64,000 nt of DNA from Bryum argenteum (taxonomy: Eukaryota > Streptophyta > Bryopsida > Bryales > Bryaceae): assembly GCA_037043015.1 (NCBI GenBank), contig CM073321.1, positions 9,184,001 through 9,248,000 on the forward strand, in the 5' to 3' direction. The position numbers were made by a program, and so were the translations under genes. Shown here one piece after another: positions 11,466 through 21,908 of the stretch. Under the pieces are notes generated by a model. That model saw nothing but the letters and a program-made list of their open reading frames with translations, made no database searches and was not told the DNA's origin. How positions within the stretch are numbered: the first letter of the stretch is position 1; every line of letters starts with the position of its first letter.

Positions 11466-14405
11466 ATGGAATTGAGTGAATCCGATGGCGACGGAGATTT
11501 TCAGCGTCTTTTTTCTGAGGTATTGGACTTACTAATTCTGCTTAATATATTTTTGTCTTGAGTTTATCCATTCGTACTAATTCGTCTATGTATGTGGTCT
11601 TATAGGACTTGGATGGTCCTTCCGAGCTTGTTCTTCCGGACCATTTAAAAGATTGCCCCGGACTGCCCAAAAGTAAATGGGTTACGAAATTTGAGACACT
11701 TTTCAACGATAGTGGGGTCGTTGTTGGTGAAGGCATTTGTCACACTCTGGACGCTGAAAGAATGTTAGAGAGTAATGACGAGCCCGTTTGTGAAGATCAT
11801 GTAGTTGTGCAAATCGTGAAGTGCTTGAATTTGGAATTCATACATGCTGAGTCCATTTATGGAACTAGGAGTTGGAAGCTCAGCCATGCTATCCATGAGG
11901 GTTGGTCACTACTTGATCATTTACGAGTTGATCAGTTCAACGTCGCTCTTTATGCCCGCGATCATCCAAAGAAGAAGGGGGTGCGACCGTATGATTTGAG
12001 AGAACAAAACCAACGATTCTTAAGGTCCAAGAGGGAAGAGGAGCTCCTGACGTTAGATTCAGTCAACTTGGTTGCAAGCAAGATTGCAGCAAGAACTGTT
12101 GCCAACCTTTCCCTCGAGAGAAAATTATAGCTCTTCGAAAGCAGATGCACAAGGCGTCGGGTTTTTAATTTAAGTCACATTTCAAGATCGATTTTCGTAA
12201 TCGTTTTCATCAGGCACCGGACGGCACGATGATGGTAACGACTGAAGGCATTGACGTTTGTGCGCGTGCATGGCAACACATTGGTGGAGTTCCGATTTCA
12301 ACATTCTACAGGAAGAAGGCAGAAGCTGCAGCTGGACTACGTGCTCGCCACCATGGGAATGTTGGTCAGAAAAAAACCACGATTGCATGTAAAGCAAGTT
12401 TTTGCTACTCTGAAGACATTCATTGACAATGCTGCTGATCATATGCCTCACCGGTCGAAGATGTTGACATCTGGTGAGAAAGTTGTCTCTCGATCCTTGC
12501 TGTCGTCTTTCAGATGGAAGGATGCCATACCCGGGATCAATGACATCAATGAGAGGTTGGGCTTGAAGTCTATTTCTCAGAGCACACCGAGCAGAATTAG
12601 GAGGTCAAAATTTTCTGAGTATTCAAAGAAGGCGCCAAGGGACAACTTTGCTCGTTGCTGAACTTGTGACAGGATGGAGACAATGATCAAGTCTATGGTA
12701 CCTGATTCATGTGAAGAGATCATGTGGATTAAGAAGCTAGAGGAGCATTTGCATCATCAAGAAACGCATGGTGAGTATTATTATTCAAATCGTTCTCTTT
12801 CTATTCAGAGGCCGAGAGATGTCCTTTGTATAATACATGACAAAATGGATCATGCAAAGACTGCGTGCCCTGTATTTTCACATAAAACAAAGGCAAATGA
12901 TGCATTGATGAAGCTTCCAATTGCTGTGACTGGCATGATTGCGCACGAGCATAGCGATTTCCGGTATGCTCATTATGGGCTCGATATTTATCCAAGTGAT
13001 TGCAATCACACTGTTGGATCAATATTAAAGCTTTTACGAGATCTAGAAGGTGTTCCGATCTCGTATTCAAAATCATTATTCGGAAATTCGGGGTCGTTGT
13101 CTGTATTTGAAGCTGTATTGTTTGGAAAAGAAGGGTGTTTAAACTCTCTTTTACCTGAAAGTGAAGTTTCTGGGGTGGCGGAGCCTCTACCTCCTGTCTT
13201 GCATGTGCAACTGGACAACGCAGCTTCTGACAACAAGAATAGATTTATGTTTTGCTTTTGGTCTCTTCTGGTACACATGGATGTGTTTCGTGAAGTATAT
13301 GTCAATTTCTTATTAGTTGGACATACCCACGAAGATATTGATGCCCTATTCGGACGTTGGAGCATGATCTCAAAGAGAATGACTTTCTCACACTTCCTCA
13401 GTTGATGAAGTCATTTATGGACGCAGAGTCTTTGCCGGTCATTCCTCATTTGATAGAGGAAATACCTGACTTCAAGGGTTATATCAAAGACTACATTGGT
13501 TCTAGAGATGAAATTCTAGTTGGGCATTCGGAGGGTCAGCAATTCAAGTTTTACAAGCATGACAATGGATGGCCCATGATGCAGTATAAGATGTTATGCA
13601 CAGACAATGAGTGGTTACCTTCTACTGATGGAGGTATAAAATTGTGGAAAGAGGACCGAAGTAGGGGAAACCATTGTTACCTACAGGTGATATGTAACCT
13701 TTGGTGCCCATTCCCATGAAGAACCGTGATGACATTGTAAAAGGCATTGGAGGGTTTATTAAGATGTGGAAGACTTCAAGTGCGGAGGACATATCTGGAG
13801 AATTTGGTCGGCGTCATGAATTTGTTATTCGCTATTGGCGAGCTGTGAAGCTTGCATTGGTTGAGCCTATAGAAGTGTCTTCATTTTTGAAGAACGGGTG
13901 TTGGCCTTTAACTCGAGTACCTGCAACACGAGAATTCTTAAATACTGGCGAATTGCGAGAGGAATATGGGCGTGATCCGCACTTTATCGGACGGTTGTGT
14001 GATAGACCAAGGGAGTCGTTTCGGGTTGGTCGAGATGTTTTTGCTGGATATTTTGTAGCTCTACGTCTAGCCGATGGGGATGCTCGTCTTTTCCGGATTG
14101 CTAGGGCTTTAACTGATTTTGATGTTGATCACAACTATCCAGGCTGTATTCAAATGCAATATTTTCAACCTGCATCAAAAAATAGTGTTGTTCAGGAAAC
14201 CTAGGCTGGTTGGGATACAAATAAGACTTTCAAATGGAAAGTTGAAGACACTCACATTCCGGAATGGCTTCATGCTGATGCTATTTTTACGTCATGGAAA
14301 TCAAGTGCAAAACTTGGCTCTCGGCGTCCCATTATTTCATTATCGGAGAGTCAAATCGACATCATCAAACAAAGTATTGAGCGGTTCGACGGTGGAGAGG
14401 AGTAG
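11466..14405 (+). pseudogene. DUF7869-type transposase-like gene, broken
   Basis: Exon 1 (11466-11519) starts MELSESDGDGDFQRLFSE and ends at gag|gtattgg. Exon 2 begins at 11606 after ttatag, in phase. Later blocks read VCARAWQHIGGVPISTFYRK with HHGNVGQKKTT, then FARC-stop-TCDRMETMIKSM. The most conserved core is at 12820-13370: IIHDKMDHAKTACP, LPPVLHVQLDNAASDNKNRF and NFLLVGHTHEDIDALFGRWS. This is the signature core of DUF7869 proteins, which I know from mosses, lycophytes, algae and oomycetes and which carry DDE-nuclease-like acidic residues. The end reads HIPEWLHADAIFTSW and IERFDGGEE before a stop at 14403. Damage: an in-frame TGA at 12659, one-base frameshifts near 12395 and 13365, a break near 13690, and an in-frame TAG at 14202. 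Family is confident; catalytic role is inferred. Confidence 0.82.
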
Positions 14406-14434
14406 CCTGACATCCCTAGTTCATTTGGGCATGC

Positions 14435-14460
14435 CAATTTAGCTCTAGTCGAGCTAAATG
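14435..14460. repeat. Twelfth copy of the palindrome, 30 bp downstream of the transposase stop
   Basis: Same inverted repeat as the upstream array, with one extra A and one substitution in the left half. Two more half sites (GTTTAGCTC) follow at 14734 and 14755. Palindromes on both sides of the gene support treating 10.6-14.8 kb as one element. Confidence 0.8.
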
Positions 14461-15330
14461 ACCTCGATGCAATTTGAGCTATCAATTTATCGTGTCGTGA
14501 CTTTTTGCCAATAGATTCATCTTAGAAATGCACGTAGAAGTCCTACTTCTTATCCGTAATTAAGCATTGGTACAGTTGTTATGCCTTAAAGTCAACAATT
14601 CAGGTGTTTTTAAGTTTTCGGAGTTGATTGTCGATTCCCAGTTTAATTGAGTTTATCGTTTTATTGTGCTCTTTTTGCAAATTGCTGTCAGGATGCATTT
14701 TGCGTTTGCTACTTTCATCATCTTTTGTATTCAGTTTAGCTCTACAACACGCGCGTTTAGCTCAATATATATGCTGGAATTTAGGTCGATTGGTTTTTGA
14801 GAGTTTGAATATTCTCATTATAACAAATTACGTGTTAATACCTTCAATAGAAATATCTCCAAACCTTCATGAACAATATTTGAGAATATATAATGAATTA
14901 TAAAACTTCTTCATTATATCAACCTTGCGTAGTTGCATTATGAATGGTTCGTTCAAAGTCAAGTTAAGCACAATATGACTTTTCTTACATATGCCTTTTT
15001 TTGTCTGAATTGATGAACATATCATATGTTATGTGAGAGTGTGAGACCGTGAAAAGAGGCTTAAAGCCAAACAAAAGAAATTATTACCACCAAGTGAACT
15101 CATAGTAAAAATACAAGACATCGCGATAAAATGCCTTGAAATAACAAATTGCATAAGACATTAATATATGATATAGTCATATATTCGGATAATCCATTCA
15201 TAAACAAAATATGGATTTCAGGATCCTGAAAATTGGCCCCTAGCAAGGCGATAATGATGTAGACATTATCCGTTGCAAAAAACTACATAACCTTTACTAT
15301 AATGACACTATGCATGATGATTTTGTCATT
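14461..15330. other. AT-rich, no supported gene
   Basis: Apart from the two half sites noted at 14734 and 14755, AT-rich sequence without a credible frame. It may hold the right end of the DUF7869 element and the left end of the next one; neither terminus is recognisable by eye. Confidence 0.5.
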
Positions 15331-15331
15331 C

Positions 15332-16548
15332 TTAATCCGAGTCTTCATCATCCTGTTTACGACTTGGCGCACCGCCGTAAGTAGGTGGTCCTCGAGAAGA
15401 TTCTCCAAACAAGTAAGTTTGCATAAACTTTCTTTGACCTTGTAGCTGTTCAATGTATTCCTGCAGACTTAGTAGTGTGGCTTGTTGCAGATCTTGTTGG
15501 TACCTCGCCTCTTCGTCCTCAAGAGATAGCAAAGGTGCTAAAGGTATGTCCTTACTTCCGTATGCATTCTAACCATATCCCTAATTTGTGTAGCCAACAA
15601 TGTCAGATCTTCTATCATATTGACCTCCATACTCGTATGTTTCATTCGGGTGTGATGGCCTACGGTACTCGGGACTTCCGAATGTTGTATTGTATTGGTC
15701 CTCACGATCATATGGGTTTATAGGATGAGTTGGGCTTGAGTTGCCTTGAGCATTGGATCCGCTACCCTGCTCACCTTCTAAACCATGTGTACCTCTTGTA
15801 TACATTGGAGATGGGTGGTTCGAACTAGATCCACCTCTACCCTATTCACGTTCGACTCTGTACGTGTTTTGCTCATGAGGTGGCATATAACTCACATGAC
15901 CGCCGAATTGGTGGTTACCATGGTAATACCCCTCACTTCCTATGCCAAAGGATATTAGTGCTTGACGCTTGTCATGGTTTGAATCTTGGTTAGTGCCCCC
16001 ATATGCCCTTGAGTTCCATGTTGTTGAAGTTGGGCATCCATATCAACTGAAAGTTCCGAATAAGTAGTATAACAATCGCTTGGTCCCATCCAATTTGTTG
16101 GAATGAATTGGTTGCTGCGATCCAATAAATGCACGTTCAAACCTATTACAGTGGTCCAATCAATATCCTTGTGAAGAACTATTTCAGCCCAAACCATGGC
16201 CATGGTAGAATACAGCATCAATTCTGGCCTTGTGTTCTTGATTCCAACCGCAATTGTGACTTCATGATATCTGTGCGCAAAATGGTCGCTCTTGCAACCC
16301 TTCACTGAGCCTTCACGACGAGTACCATATTTCTCTGCTTCGTGATGCGGCCATAACTTCATTACGTGATACATCTTCACGTACTTTCTGCACATGGTGC
16401 AATTCCAAATGTCTGCCCTCTCTTCTCGCCAACCCGGCTCTGCAACGCAGTTTGGGTCACTCCATGCTTCCCAATCCATTTTTGGAGGGTCGCCCTTTGG
16501 TCGTGGAGACTTGGCCTCGCCCCTCAAACGTGAAAACATTGGCGCCAT
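15332..16548 (-). pseudogene. Accessory-gene family, copy 1 (unrecognised N-terminal domain)
   Basis: Likely start is the ATG at 16548 (MAPMFSRLRGEAKSPRPKG). The N-terminal domain reads MDWEAWSDPN, IWNCTMCRKYVKMYHVMKLWP, CKSDHFAHRYHEVTIAVGIK, MLYSTMAMVWAEIVLHKDIDW. The same pattern recurs in three other genes of this window (21.9, 34.0 and 36.8 kb). I do not recognise the domain. After it comes a Gly/Asn/Tyr/Ser-rich, probably disordered region, and a short Gln-rich helical end (ARYQQDLQQATLLSLQEYIE, then GQRKFMQTYLFGESS). The frame shifts near 15970 and has an in-frame TAG near 15845, so it is probably dead. A GC-rich array begins 140 bp upstream of the start, and an hAT-like terminus lies 470 bp upstream. 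Likely an accessory gene of a non-autonomous transposon. Confidence 0.6.
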
Positions 16549-16689
16549 TCCCAGCAGCGACAAGTAGGCGCAGCGTGGGCGACAGTGACCCACGAGGACC
16601 CTGAGCAAGGCAGTTGATGCACCTTTAAAATAAGCCACAACGTACAACTCTTTTACCAGAGTGAGGGAGAATGAGCCCCTCCCCTCTTA

Positions 16690-16965
16690 TTTAGGCCGAC
16701 CGGGGATCGGACACCATTGGCCAGCTGGCACGGGCCGTCCGATCCCGAACGGCAGCGGTCAAATCGCCGATCGAGCGGCCTCGATCGATGGTACGACCCA
16801 TCGGGGTTGCACGACCGATTGGCCAATCTTGGCCGCTCGATGGCGCGGTCGATCGGTCGATCGGGGCCGCCAAATCGAGCGACCGGGGACCGGTCTGCCG
16901 ATCGTCCCGGCGACCGGCCTGGCGACTGACCCGGCGACCGGTCGGTCGGTCGTTCCCCGTACCTC
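16690..16965. repeat. GC-rich array A (GGTCGG/CCGACC words)
   Basis: About 275 bp of very GC-rich sequence made of overlapping GATCGGTCG, GCGACCGG and CGGTCGGTCGGTCG words, in otherwise AT-rich DNA. Upstream of the minus-strand accessory gene copy 1. Open frames across it in several directions are composition artefacts (Arg/Pro/Asp repeats). Confidence 0.8.
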
Positions 16966-17014
16966 CTTCCCCCTCCTCTTCTTCTCTCTTCCCAAGACTC
17001 CCCGTTTGCACAAC

Positions 17015-17036
17015 TTCGATGACATCCCTGCATTAC
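17015..17036 (-). mobile_element. hAT-type element end with putative 8-bp flank
   Basis: Read on the minus strand the end is CAGGGATGTCATCG, starting at 17028. It matches CAGGGATGTCA at 32539 and resembles Ac-type hAT ends. The next eight bases (cattacat, 17029-17036) would be the target duplication, but I cannot find the partner copy at the left end. Confidence 0.6.
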
Positions 17037-19470
17037 ATATTTGCATTTTCAATGGTACTATTTTTAGCCTGTATAGTCCACGTGGCGTCTAAATATGGAC
17101 ATGGAATGTTCTGACAAGGGAATGTCGGGAATATCTTTTTGTCAGAAATAAGAATTTTTTATGATAAAGATACTCTCGGCTTTGCATAAATTTATAATAA
17201 GGGACTCTTTACAAGGGGAGTGAAGGCGAGCAAATCTCCAAGCCAATTCACTCACTTTTTGAGTTATTATGCCCAATTGGCTTGAATTGGAGTAGACATT
17301 TAGCAATCAATATAGGGGGGCCAATTTTCCCATTTGTGAAGTCCTTGGGAGTTGATGCCCATCTCTAGAAGGAGAGCCAAGGCCATGAGGCCAATTCTTA
17401 TTATTAGCTAGAGTCCATGTTTTTGATCTGTATACATTAATTATTATATTGATTGTTTTAAAATATTCTTTCTTAACCCCTTAACAATTACGGCCACCAA
17501 TTCGGCTTTTACCGTCACGGCCAAAAAAGTCAACTTCAAATGTTATGATCTCACATCTAGTGATGATCCAACGGTTAAAAATTTCACACTACTACCGATG
17601 GTAGTCTATTCAAGATCCTACGGTTGAAATCATAAAAAATCTCCAAAAATATTGGACATAGCCCCTTTAGTTTATAGTGGTGAGTGCTAGTATTTCAAGC
17701 TCGTATAGATTGACATTCATTTCTTCTATCTCCCAACTTTTGTCAAAAGTTTATCCATTCTCACAAGGAGATTTTGCCATGTATTGGCCCCCATTCATGG
17801 CTTGGCCCCTAGTGTGTACCCTGAGGTGGGTTTAAATCCTCTCATATTACATTCCATAAATTTTAACTATTCCTTAATGAGAGTATACTGATGTCTAACA
17901 TTGGAGAGATCTAAGTATATATGAAATGTAGGTGAGCATGTGTGAGCATTTAGTTTCATAACTTTGGTATTACTGTGTTTGTCAATATTTAGACTTTCTA
18001 TTTGGGCCATAACTTCTCCACATTTTATGGTCTATATTATTTGATGAACATTTGGAAATCACTCCATCGTTGTGTATCTATTTTAGTAGCACTTATTATA
18101 AAAAAACATTGTGCTTAAACAACTAATTCTATTATTGGCTATTTTTTGTCTGACACCCTTCAACTAACCTAGGAGTATATTTATAATCTAGTACATATAA
18201 TTGTAACTAATTTGCACATATTCTTTTTAAAAAATTAATTGTAGAATTTTTCATATTGTATGTATTTGAATAATTATTTATTTCCCTCTTACAAAGGAAA
18301 TAGAAATACGTTTCTATTGTTACTATTTTGCGATCATAAAATAAGAGAAATAAACAGGGAGACAAATAAATTTATGAAAATATCCCACCCTATAAGTTAT
18401 TAACATATGGCAATAATGCCATCAACTTATAAAGTTTTAATCATGTTAGATCTTGTACACGTATAGTACATTAGTAATAAGATTTAATGTTAAATAAAAT
18501 TGATTATTCGTATACTATGATTGATTGATTTGGGAATAAAATATTTTGAAGAGCCATCACTTCTTCATTTACAGTATCTAATGGATAAAATCACTTGTGG
18601 ATAGGATTTAAGTTTCTGGTTTAAGATGTATGAATTACTATCTAGGCCTCTAGGGTTTAGGGTTTAGGGTTTAGGGTTTAGGGTTTAGGGTCTTGAGGAT
18701 TTGGGATAGATTTCATTTTGATTCTAGTTTTTGTGTTGCAAAGCTTTGCAAACACAATTGTGTGTGGATGGAAAATAATGGATTTGTGTATGTATGGTGT
18801 AGTTCTCAATTATATTTTACATGGATAACAATCGCACTTCTCTACATTGCATAGTTATTATGTGCAGAATAATCTATTTTGTATTTATCATTTTTGATTG
18901 AAGATGTTATTGACATGGAATAAATCAAGGGTTTATTGCAAGGAATATATTGGTACAATATTCAACATTCAACATACAATTTAAGATTCTAGAATCTTCA
19001 GTCTTATAGCCTATTTTTAAGCAAATGACGCGGTTCCAAAATAAGGGTGCTATATTAAAATGAAGATACTCAATTGGCATCCTCAAGCATGCAATACTGT
19101 AATAGACTTACAGTTGTAGATCATGTCGCTCAAAGTTTGATTTATAGTGCCTCATAGATCGCTAGATCATAATGTATGAGTACTCAAGTAGTATTTGTAC
19201 GAAACATCTTTGAATTCGTGAAAATTTATACTTTATGGAGTAGACTTCAAATGGTTTTGAACTCAAAATTTAAAGTGAAGATGTATCCGTGACTAAAGAA
19301 TATATAGCATTTCAGAAATCAACATAGGATTCCTTTTTTCATTGTGTAATAATCACACAGAATTGAATAACAGAAATCTTTGAGGAATAAAAAAGGATCG
19401 TATGCAATTTTGTAAGATTTTAATATGATATTTTAAAAAATAAATTTAAGAAAATATTAAAAAAAAAAAA
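17029..19470. repeat. Spacer repeat X1, duplicated at 19681-21480
   Basis: AT-rich non-coding unit. 17029-17500 matches 19681-20150 and 18520-19460 matches 20500-21460, in the same orientation and at high identity. The middle of each copy differs (about 1.0 kb in X1 against 0.35 kb in X2). Each ends in an A-rich tract directly abutting the next GC array. No gene. Confidence 0.85.
18651..18691 (+). repeat. Interstitial telomere-like tract
   Basis: Five to six units of TTTAGGG, the plant telomere repeat, inside spacer X1. The corresponding site in X2 (about 20633-20668) keeps a shorter, mutated version. Confidence 0.9.
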
Positions 19471-19473
19471 AAC

Positions 19474-19680
19474 CCCGCAGCGGCCGCCCAGATCGGTCGG
19501 CCGTCATCGGTCGAAGCGATCGGCGACCGGTCTGCCAACCGACCAGGCGTCGGACGACTGGCCTGGCGACCAACCGGGTCCCTCGGGCGACCGGTCGGTC
19601 GGTCGTCAAGCGTACCTCATTCCCCTCCTCTTTTTGCCTCACCCCAGAACTCCCCGTTTGGATAACTTCGATCACTTCCT
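19474..19680. repeat. GC-rich array B, hybrid of arrays C and A
   Basis: Its left edge (A-tract, then CCCGCAGCGGCCGCCCAGAT) is the same as the left edge of array C at 21482. Its right part (GCGACCGGTCGGTCGGTCGT, then GTACCTC...CCCGTTTGG) matches the right part of array A. The hAT-type end is present in mutated form near 19667-19680. This is what unequal exchange between arrays C and A would leave. Confidence 0.75.
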
Positions 19681-21480
19681 TGCATTACATATTTGCATTT
19701 TCAAAATAACTATATTTAGCCTGTATGGTCCACGTGGCGTCTAAATATGGACAGGGAATGTTGTGACAAGGGAATGTCGGGAATATCTCTTTGTCAGAAA
19801 CGAGAATGTTTTATGACAAAGATACTCTCGGCCTTAAATAAATCTATAATAAGGGACTCTCTACAAGGGGAGTGAAGGCGAGCAAATCTCCAAGCCAATT
19901 CACTCACTTTTTGAGTTGTTATGCCCAATCGGCTTGAATTGGAGTAGACATTTAACAATCAATATAGTGAGGCCAATTTTCCCATTTTCGAAGCCCTTGG
20001 GAGTTGATGCCCATGTCTATGAGGAAAGCGAAGGCCATGGGGCCAATTCTTATTATAAGCTAGAGAAGATTTTTTTGATTGTACACATTATTTTTATTTT
20101 TGTTAAAATATTCTTTCTTAACCCCTAAAGATCCATAGCCACCAAAGTGGAGGTTTCTTATTTCGAGCAGCCTAGATGAAGAGGTCAAAAGTAATAATTT
20201 TTTCTAAAATTTTTACTGGGTGCTCCTTACACCGCAAAGTGCATGTGGTAAAATTTGCAAATCCGAATTCCAAACGTACAACCTACATCTAGAAATTTGA
20301 GGTTTGAAGTCCATAAAGGGCTGTTTAAATTTAGTCTTTGTTTGAAATTCTTTTTTGGAAATATGTTAATGAACAATTTATTACTTGAGTTCCAAAGTGA
20401 CCCAAGTCAAAAAGTTTGTCAAATTCACAAGGGTAGCCCTGGGAGATTACAAAAGCAATCTTCACAATTTCTAGTAATATCTGAATTAACTCTTACTTTG
20501 ATTGATTGTTTTGAGAATAGAATATTTTAAAGAGGCATCACTCCTTCATTTACAGTATCTCGTGGATAAAATCACTTGAGGATAGGATTTAAGGTTTATG
20601 GTTTAGGATGTATGAATTACTCTTTAGGCCTCTAGGGTATAGGGTTTAGGGTTTAGAGTTTAGGGTCTTGGGGATTTGGGATAGATTTCATTTTAATTCT
20701 AGTTTTTGTGTTGCAAAGCTTTGCAAACACAATTGTGTGTGGAAGGAAAATAATGGATTCGTGTATGTATGTTGTAGTTCTCAATTATATTTTACATGGA
20801 TAACAAATGCACTTCTCTACATCGCATAGTTATTATGTGCAGAATAATCTATTTTGTGATTATCATTTTTGATGAAGATGTTATTGACATGGAATAAATC
20901 ATACGTTTATTGCAAAGAATATATTGGTTCAATATTCCACATTCAACATTCAACATAGGATGTAAGATTCTAGAATCTTCAATCTCATAGCCTATTTTTA
21001 ACCGAATGACGCGTTTACAGAATAAGGTTGCTATATTAAAATGAGGATAATCCAATTGACATTCTCAACCATTCAATATTGGAATAGAGATATTGTTGTA
21101 GGTCATGTGGCTCAAAGTTTGATTCATAAAGCCAATGGCCAATTAATTTACAAAAAGAAAATAGAGAGGAAAGAAACTGTCTGGACCTAAATGTATGCCT
21201 CATGTATGAAACATCTTTGAATTTGTGAAGATTTATACTTTATAGAGTAGACTCGAAATGGTTTTGATCTCAAAATTTAAAGTAAAAATGTATCCGTGAA
21301 TAAAGAATATATAGCATTTCAGAAATCAACATAGGATTCCTTTTTTCATTGTATAATAATCACTGAGAATCGAATAACAGAAATTTTTGAGGAATCAAAA
21401 AGGATCCTATCCAATTTTGTGAAATTTTAGTAATTTTTTTTTTAATATTAAAAAAAAGAATTAAAAAAAAATTTAAAAAA
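19681..21480. repeat. Spacer repeat X2, second copy of X1
   Basis: Direct copy of 17029-19470 with a different middle. Same landmarks: TTGCATTACATATTTGC at the left, GGCCTCTAGGGT telomere-like tract near 20633, and an A-rich end at 21420-21480. No gene. Confidence 0.85.
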
Positions 21481-21481
21481 A

Positions 21482-21690
21482 ACCCGCAGCGGCCGCCCAG
21501 ATCGGTCGGCCGCCATCGTTCGGCCGGCATCGGTCGGCCGTCATCGAGCGGCCAGGATCGGTCGGCCGCCATCGGTCGGCGAGAACGACCGGCCACATCG
21601 GTCGACCGGATCGTCCGGCCAGGATCCGTCGGCCGGACCGGCCGGCCAGCATCAGTCGTGGCCGTGATTGGCCAAGCGACCGGTCTCTAG
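21482..21690. repeat. GC-rich array C
   Basis: Repeats of GATCGGTCGGCCGCCATC-like units (nine or so, imperfect, about 20 bp) with CCGGCCAGGATC variants. It lies 220 bp upstream of the start of accessory gene copy 2, so it sits in its promoter region. Confidence 0.8.
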
Positions 21691-21908
21691 GATTGGAAAA
21701 ATAAGGGAATAAAAGGCCCTTGGGCCTCATTTCCGCTCACTTCTTCTCGTATCCATCCACCTCAACTGGGCTGCAACCGTGGGCATTAGCTTCTCGTGTG
21801 CTGCATTTGTAGTGGCGGGGGGAAGTCAGCGCGATACTTGCGGCTGCTGCATCGAAATTTTGCATACTTGGGATATCTTTGGAGTATTTTAAATACTCCG
21901 TATTCTTC

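Noticed and set aside
14408-14419. A third hAT-like end (TGACATCCCTA) after the DUF7869 gene
   Set aside because: Final base differs, it lies within the likely extended reading frame, and nothing else about this element is hAT-like.
16650-17114. Six overlapping ORFs across GC array A
   Set aside because: Repetitive GC-rich words leave all frames open; products are Arg/Asp/Pro runs without structure.
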